A DNA stretch of 9,600 nucleotides. It comes from Candidatus Woesearchaeota archaeon. Lineage in GTDB: Archaea; Nanobdellota; Nanobdellia; Woesearchaeales; PXDW01. Position numbers and translations under genes: made by a program. The stretch lies in NCBI GenBank assembly GCA_003564925.1, contig PXDW01000082.1, positions 1-9,600 of the forward strand. Reading direction: 5' to 3'. A model generated the notes under the pieces. The model searched no databases and had not been told where the DNA came from. It saw only the letters and a list, made by a program, of their open reading frames with translations. The first letter of the stretch is position 1. Every line of letters starts with the position of its first letter. This document shows positions 6,286-9,600 of this stretch, piece by piece.

Positions 6286-7512
6286 ATGTCTAAATTTGAT
6301 GAAGAATTACTAGAATCAAAGAGAAAGAGATTCTATGAAACAGTTTACAAAATATGTAGGAAAAGAAATTTACCCATGCCTTCTATAAACTTTAATGGTT
6401 GTCCTTATGAAGATGAAGACCAATTAGCACATTACCACTCCCAAACCAACACCATATGTGTTTCCAAAACACAATTAATAAAACTTAACTATGATGATAT
6501 ATATCATGTTGCTTCCCACGAAACCGCTCATATTTTACAACAAAACCATGAACCTGAGTTTGATAAAGAACAAGAGAAAAATAGACAGGAGGGTTGGGAA
6601 CCTCCTCCCGGCACAATACATATAACAGGAGGAGGAAAGGTAAGTAAAGGAAAAGAAAAGAAATCAAAAACAGATAAAACAAGATGTAATTATCATTTAT
6701 GCAGAAAGAAAACAAAATTAAAACAATGCAAATATTGTAAAGGATATTTCTGTAAGGAACATATTAAAGCAAAACCGCCTGCTATGCCTCCTTTTAAATC
6801 TAACAGCCCAGAAGTCCAATCTATGATGGAAGAATGGCGCAAGCCCGGAGGACATCCTTGCCCAGAATGTTTAGTAGATTGGAAAAAAGAAATAAAATCT
6901 AAAGATGACAAATACAAGGAAGCTTTAGAAAGGCTCTTAAAGCTTAAATTTAAAGAAGACAAAATATCTAGTAATGAAGACATATTTGAAGAAATATGGG
7001 AAACTAATTTAACTAATTTTCCTACTAAAAAAAAGGAAGATAAAAAAGAAGATAAAAAAGAAGAGGTATTTCAAGATATAGATGATTTTATTGAGGATGA
7101 AACAAAGAAATATTTTAGTCTAGGAAAGATAATCATGATAATTCTTGTTTTTGTTCTTATAGGTGTTTTAGCTTACAAATTTTATGTTCCAATGGTTAGT
7201 TTTTGTTCTGATAATGTTAAAATTAATGAATGCTTAGAGGAAAAGCCACTCTATTGTGAATATAAAGGTCTACTAAATAAACCGGAAATAATAGAAAATC
7301 CAAATTATTGTGGATGTCCAGAAGGAAAAAGAGTTTATCAAGATGGATGTATTAAATTAGTTGAATGTAATGATGGAACATTATATCCAGAATGTTCTAG
7401 GGATAAACCTTTTATTTGTAGGGAAGATGGTTCATTAAGAAGAGCCGCGAGTATATGTGGATGTCCAGAAGGTCATACAGCTGATGGTGACTGGTGTGAT
7501 AAGATAAATTGA
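6286..7512 (+). CDS. Membrane-anchored protein: HExxH protease-like domain, AN1-like zinc finger, two six-Cys outer repeats
   Basis: This 408-residue modular protein has these parts in order. A cytoplasmic N-terminal domain carries HETAHILQQNH (78-88); its spacing HExxH-x5-H is that of a three-histidine zinc metalloprotease site. An AN1-like zinc finger follows (C134, C139, C148, C151, C156, H159, H190, C192, plus C195), with an unusually long insert before H190. Next come a charged stretch with a KEDK repeat (about 199-275) and one membrane helix (about 280-302, FSLGKIIMII onward). The outside tail has twelve cysteines as two repeats, C307-C355 and C361-C404, each containing CGCPEG. Lys residues before the helix suggest N-in, C-out. 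Similar Cys-rich CGCP modules occur in DPANN surface proteins as I remember them. Substrate and role are unknown; a regulated membrane protease or sensor is inference. The ATG fits a TATA box exactly. Confidence 0.85.
   Translation: MSKFDEELLESKRKRFYETVYKICRKRNLPMPSINFNGCPYEDEDQLAHYHSQTNTICVSKTQLIKLNYDDIYHVASHETAHILQQNHEPEFDKEQEKNRQEGWEPPPGTIHITGGGKVSKGKEKKSKTDKTRCNYHLCRKKTKLKQCKYCKGYFCKEHIKAKPPAMPPFKSNSPEVQSMMEEWRKPGGHPCPECLVDWKKEIKSKDDKYKEALERLLKLKFKEDKISSNEDIFEEIWETNLTNFPTKKKEDKKEDKKEEVFQDIDDFIEDETKKYFSLGKIIMIILVFVLIGVLAYKFYVPMVSFCSDNVKINECLEEKPLYCEYKGLLNKPEIIENPNYCGCPEGKRVYQDGCIKLVECNDGTLYPECSRDKPFICREDGSLRRAASICGCPEGHTADGDWCDKIN
7036..7064 (+). repeat. Short tandem repeat encoding a KEDK linker
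   Basis: The 12-bp unit GAAGATAAAAAA occurs as 2.4 near-perfect copies and encodes ED-KK repeats. It lies in the flexible linker between the zinc finger and the membrane helix, where length change by slippage would keep the frame. Confidence 0.6.
7204..7497 (+). repeat. Two protein repeats with identical six-cysteine spacing
   Basis: Residues 307-355 and 361-404 each follow C-x8-C-x7-C-x(n)-C-x-C-x10-C, with n of 17 and 12. Both carry a KP segment before the third Cys (EEKPLYC, RDKPFIC) and the block CGCPEG. The even number of cysteines outside the membrane suggests three disulfides per repeat. Confidence 0.7.
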
Positions 7513-7535
7513 AATAAATCAATATATTAATAATG

Positions 7536-8096
7536 CTAATAATCATGCCCTGGAGCAAGAATCTTGAAATTATAGCTTATCAGCTTTATTAATGAGTTAT
7601 TGAATTTTTTAGGCGATGAAGTCGGAAGGTCTTTTCTTCCAGGAGATTTTTTAAAAAGTGTGTCTCCGGAAAAAAGAATTTTTTCTTTCTCATACCACAA
7701 ACAAACACTGCCTCTCGTATGCCCTGGTGTTTTTATAACCTCAAGGCCTTCAATCATATCCGGCAAAGGGTGAAGTTCAGCATCAAACTTTTCTGCCATA
7801 AAATCATTATAAATTGCGCTTTTCTTATCTTTTTTCCAGTCTTTTATTTCCTGTTCGGATGCAAAAAACTTGGCGTTTGGAAAAAGGTCGAAATTACCTA
7901 TATGGTCATAATGCAGATGTGTAAATATAACAATGTCTATTTTGTCAAAATCTATAATCTTGCTTAGAAACTGCTCAACAAACATCCTCTCTGATCTGTC
8001 TCCAGCATCTATAAGTATTTTTTTTTCAAAGTCAAGAAAATATATATTGCTGTTAGCTTTTAATTTCCATATATTTTCTCCTATCTTTTCTATCAT
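7536..8096 (-). CDS. Metallo-beta-lactamase-fold hydrolase
   Basis: This 186-residue member of the metallo-beta-lactamase fold superfamily probably hydrolyses a thioester or ester in the cytoplasm, with two metals. All metal-binding motifs are present: THLHYDH (59-65; H60, H62, D64, H65), GHTRGS (125-130; H126), SGDTLF (143-148; D145) and the final PGHDY (H184). The glyoxalase II/hydroxyacyl-glutathione-hydrolase-like branch fits best by spacing, but the C-terminal helical domain of true glyoxalase II is absent and the chain stops two residues after the last histidine. The start ATG lies 2 bp after the stop of the upstream small membrane protein gene, with no TATA box of its own, so the two are almost certainly one operon. 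It is convergent with the plus-strand gene ending at 7512 (23-bp gap). Substrate unknown. Confidence 0.88.
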   Translation of the reverse strand: MIEKIGENIWKLKANSNIYFLDFEKKILIDAGDRSERMFVEQFLSKIIDFDKIDIVIFTHLHYDHIGNFDLFPNAKFFASEQEIKDWKKDKKSAIYNDFMAEKFDAELHPLPDMIEGLEVIKTPGHTRGSVCLWYEKEKILFSGDTLFKKSPGRKDLPTSSPKKFNNSLIKLISYNFKILAPGHDY

Positions 8097-8098
8097 TT

Positions 8099-8434
8099 TT
8101 ATATTTCTTTATTATTAGAGCTGAAGATAGTTTTTAAAAATTGCTTATAGATATAATACCCTAAGACCACACTTAAAACAAAAACAGAAAAAAGCCTAAA
8201 TCTCATACCGCTTTTTGCAACAATATACCCTATAATAAATGATAAACAAGCGATCATATACTTTCCTCTAAACTCATTCCTTTTCTGGTAAAGAAGAACC
8301 CCCATGCCAAAACCGCTAAGGATAACTATCATGTAATTTATGAAGAGACTTTCAACAGCTAAAGCAACAAGAAGACCAATTACTAAAACAAGACCGAATA
8401 CAATCTCCGTTCCTTGAGCTTTTTTAGTTTTCAT
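8099..8434 (-). CDS. Small multi-helix membrane protein with class III signal-like N-terminus
   Basis: This 111-residue membrane protein is read from the ATG at 8434. An in-frame ATG at 8461 would add nine residues (MDNIWFIKL). I prefer 8434 for two reasons. The only TATA box is at 8461-8469 and predicts a start near 8440. The shorter form also begins MKTKKAQGTEIVFGLVLVIG, which resembles archaeal class III prepilin signals (K-A/G-Q-G-T-E, then a hydrophobic stretch) cleaved before Gln. Unlike pilins, three more helices follow, at about residues 29-48, 59-77 and 80-97 of the short form. No catalytic motif is visible. It is the first gene of a two-gene operon with the metallo-hydrolase and diverges from the gene at 8469. 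Function unknown. Confidence 0.7.
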   Translation of the reverse strand: MKTKKAQGTEIVFGLVLVIGLLVALAVESLFINYMIVILSGFGMGVLLYQKRNEFRGKYMIACLSFIIGYIVAKSGMRFRLFSVFVLSVVLGYYIYKQFLKTIFSSNNKEI

Positions 8435-8437
8435 TAA

Positions 8438-8446
8438 TTTTATAAA
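8438..8446 (+). promoter_or_regulatory. TATA box of the plus-strand small membrane protein
   Basis: TTTTATAAA is centred 26 bp before the ATG at 8469. It overlaps the predicted transcription start of the divergent minus-strand operon (about 8440). Confidence 0.5.
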
Positions 8447-8460
8447 CCAGATATTATCCA

Positions 8461-8470
8461 TTTTTTATAT
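8461..8470 (-). promoter_or_regulatory. TATA box of the membrane protein/metallo-hydrolase operon
   Basis: The minus strand reads ATATAAAAAA here, predicting a start near 8440, just before the ATG at 8434. It covers the transcription and translation start of the plus-strand gene at 8469. Confidence 0.45.
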
Positions 8471-8744
8471 GTTAGGAATCTTACTAAGCATTTTGGATTT
8501 TTTATCGGGTCTATTTATGCTTTTACTCCATTTTGATATAATCGGATGGAGAGCAGCCTTTGGTTTTGCAATTTACCTGATAACAAAGGGAATCGCTTTC
8601 AGGTTTGAATTTCTAAGTATAATAGATCTTCTGATGGGAATATACTTAATATTTATGTTTTTCGGAATAAAAACATTTTTAATTTATGTTTTTTTAGCTT
8701 ATGTTGTATACAAATTAGTTATATCTTTAATTCCCATGAAATGA
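8469..8744 (+). CDS. Small three-helix membrane protein, unknown function
   Basis: This 91-residue, almost wholly hydrophobic protein has about three membrane helices (residues 3-20, 27-43 and 50-87 with a break near the FFGIK segment at 64-68, so possibly four). Charged residues are few: FRFEF at 44-48 and a Lys-bearing C-terminal stretch. No family motif is recognised. The ATG at 8469 lies 26 bp from a TATA box, implying a leaderless transcript. Its stop codon (8742-8744) abuts, with no gap, the stop codon of the minus-strand M50-like gene. The neighbouring operon also starts with a small membrane protein, but the two sequences are not obviously similar. Confidence 0.7.
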   Translation: MLGILLSILDFLSGLFMLLLHFDIIGWRAAFGFAIYLITKGIAFRFEFLSIIDLLMGIYLIFMFFGIKTFLIYVFLAYVVYKLVISLIPMK

Positions 8745-9479
8745 TTATAAGTCAAAACCCTCTTCTGATACAAAAAACACTATCACAGTAGCTATTAAAG
8801 CAACCACTAATCCCATAACTATTGCTAGCCAGATTCCCTGAAGCAAGTATATGGCAATCGTAACCCCTATGAAAAAGCCCAATGTGCAAAAATATAATAA
8901 TCTAGAGCCATAAAACAGATCTAACCCGTCTGTTTGAGGTAAAGGAACCATGCTGAAAAATGCAAGCAATATGTTTATGAATATAGCTCTTTCTATCAGA
9001 GGGCTTCCAAGAAAATTAAATGCTTTGAAAAACATCGCAAGAACAATATTAACTAAAGGTCCAGAAGCAGCTATTTTAGCGTATTCCCAAACATTTAACC
9101 CATACCTGAATTCTCCCATTCTTAATCGAGGCATATGCTCTAGTCTTACGTGTCCTGGAGATAAAAAATAAAGATTTCCATTAGAAGCAAAACAAAGAAT
9201 CAAACCTCCCAAAGCCCCATAAAGGAAGTTTTCATATCTTGCAACATAACCGAGCTTATAAGAATAGAATCTTTGAAGAGAGACATGAGCAAGAATTCCT
9301 AAGGCCACTATTAATATTGCAGATATTAAATTAAATAAGCCAATCCCCAAATCAAAAGATTCCTCTCCCCAATTTCTAAACGAAACAATAAAACCTATAA
9401 TTAAAATAGTAATTAATAAACCTTTAATTTCTTTGAGAGTGAAAGGAAAATATTTTCTTACATTATGAGCAAAGTCCAT
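8745..9479 (-). CDS. M50 (site-2 protease)-family membrane protein lacking the HExxH catalytic residues
   Basis: This 244-residue polytopic protein matches the S2P/M50 core. A helix ends in ILAHVSLQRFYSYKLGY (62-78), the position of the HExxH helix in active members (usual form HExxH-x4-A-x-K-x-G). ASGPLVN (138-144) is the conserved second block, and PLPQTDGLDLF (179-189) is the DG motif that carries the third zinc ligand (D184). In the first motif Glu is replaced by Val66 and the second His by Gln69, leaving only His65. Zinc binding and peptide cleavage are therefore unlikely. Six to seven membrane helices are visible (about 18-34, 45-64, 85-97, 137-153, 164-179, 196-213 and 216-238). A TATA box supports the ATG at 9479. 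A noncatalytic role like that of rhomboid pseudoproteases is inference. Confidence 0.85.
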   Translation of the reverse strand: MDFAHNVRKYFPFTLKEIKGLLITILIIGFIVSFRNWGEESFDLGIGLFNLISAILIVALGILAHVSLQRFYSYKLGYVARYENFLYGALGGLILCFASNGNLYFLSPGHVRLEHMPRLRMGEFRYGLNVWEYAKIAASGPLVNIVLAMFFKAFNFLGSPLIERAIFINILLAFFSMVPLPQTDGLDLFYGSRLLYFCTLGFFIGVTIAIYLLQGIWLAIVMGLVVALIATVIVFFVSEEGFDL

Positions 9480-9500
9480 ATAACTTTTTTTAGAATAGAA

Positions 9501-9510
9501 CTATATAAAC
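9501..9510 (-). promoter_or_regulatory. TATA box of the M50-like gene
   Basis: GTTTATATAG on the minus strand is centred 26 bp before the ATG at 9479. It lies within the 38-bp gap after the upstream gene's stop, so a separate leaderless transcript is likely. Confidence 0.55.
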
Positions 9511-9517
9511 TTTACCT

Positions 9518-9600
9518 TTATAAATAGATAACATCTTGTTTTTCAATACTTTTTAATAAATTGATTACATCTTCTTCATGCCCAGCACCTATAATCGCTA
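9518..9600 (-). CDS. C-terminal end of a protein, possibly TraB-family, cut by window edge
   Basis: The minus strand is open from 9600 to a TAA at 9518-9520 and encodes 26 residues, AIIGAGHEEDVINLLKSIEK followed by QDVIYL. The block IIGAGHEEDV resembles the conserved VVGAGHxxGI segment near the end of TraB/PrgY-family proteins, which in archaea are thought to be membrane-associated proteins of the same superfamily as the TIKI proteases. The piece is too short to be sure; a dinucleotide-binding glycine loop would not normally sit this close to the C-terminus. It ends 38 bp before the M50-like gene and points the same way. Confidence 0.5.
   Translation of the reverse strand, partial: AIIGAGHEEDVINLLKSIEKQDVIYL

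Noticed and set aside
6485..6983. Minus-strand open frames opposite the zinc-finger membrane protein
   Set aside because: The plus frame carries coherent motifs and a correctly spaced promoter; the minus frames are Leu/Ser-rich shadows.
7719..8118. Plus-strand open frames (7719-7967 and 7933-8118)
   Set aside because: They are antisense to the metallo-beta-lactamase-fold gene, whose metal-binding motifs are all in place.
8950..9171. Plus-strand open frame of 73 codons
   Set aside because: It lies within the M50-like gene on the opposite strand, has no TATA box at the usual distance, and has no family resemblance.

Overview
The window looks like a piece of an AT-rich archaeal chromosome, most likely from a DPANN lineage (Woesearchaeota/Pacearchaeota/Nanoarchaeota-like). 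The evidence is an archaeal-type ribosomal protein uL3, a Hef-type helicase/XPF nuclease, a single-chain fused PriS-PriL primase of the kind known from Nanoarchaeum, and archaeal promoters. For most genes a TATA box is centred about 26 bp upstream of the start codon, so transcripts should be leaderless or nearly so. No rRNA, tRNA, CRISPR array, insertion sequence or phage gene was seen. The lineage call is inference from gene content only.

Left part (1-3420), all on the minus strand: uL3 runs off the left edge and probably heads a ribosomal protein operon. It has a long leader with a perfect 10-bp inverted repeat, unlike its neighbours. Upstream come the fused primase, an unrecognised Asn-rich protein, a 237-bp gap holding a GC-enriched segment with mutually exclusive hairpins (possible small RNA), and a small GNAT-like acetyltransferase.

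Middle part (3420-7512): the Hef-like repair nuclease, in which the canonical ERK nuclease signature reads EYK, follows a four-helix membrane protein of unknown function. Diverging from these on the plus strand is a 408-residue modular protein. It has an HExxH metalloprotease-like segment, an AN1-like zinc finger, a charged linker, one membrane helix, and two outside repeats with identical six-cysteine spacing. I know of no named family with this whole architecture, and it is the most interesting gene here.

Right part (7536-9600): a metallo-beta-lactamase-fold hydrolase sits 2 bp behind a small multi-helix membrane protein whose N-terminus resembles an archaeal class III (pilin-like) signal. 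That gene diverges from another small membrane protein through interlocked promoters, in which each TATA box covers the other's predicted start site. Next is a site-2-protease (M50) relative whose HExxH reads HVSLQ, so it is probably a pseudo-protease. The last 26 codons of a further minus-strand gene, possibly TraB-like, run off the right edge.

Together the genes give a core information-processing block (ribosome, primase, repair helicase) next to a cluster of membrane and zinc-protein genes of unclear role. No stretch longer than 237 bp lacks a gene.
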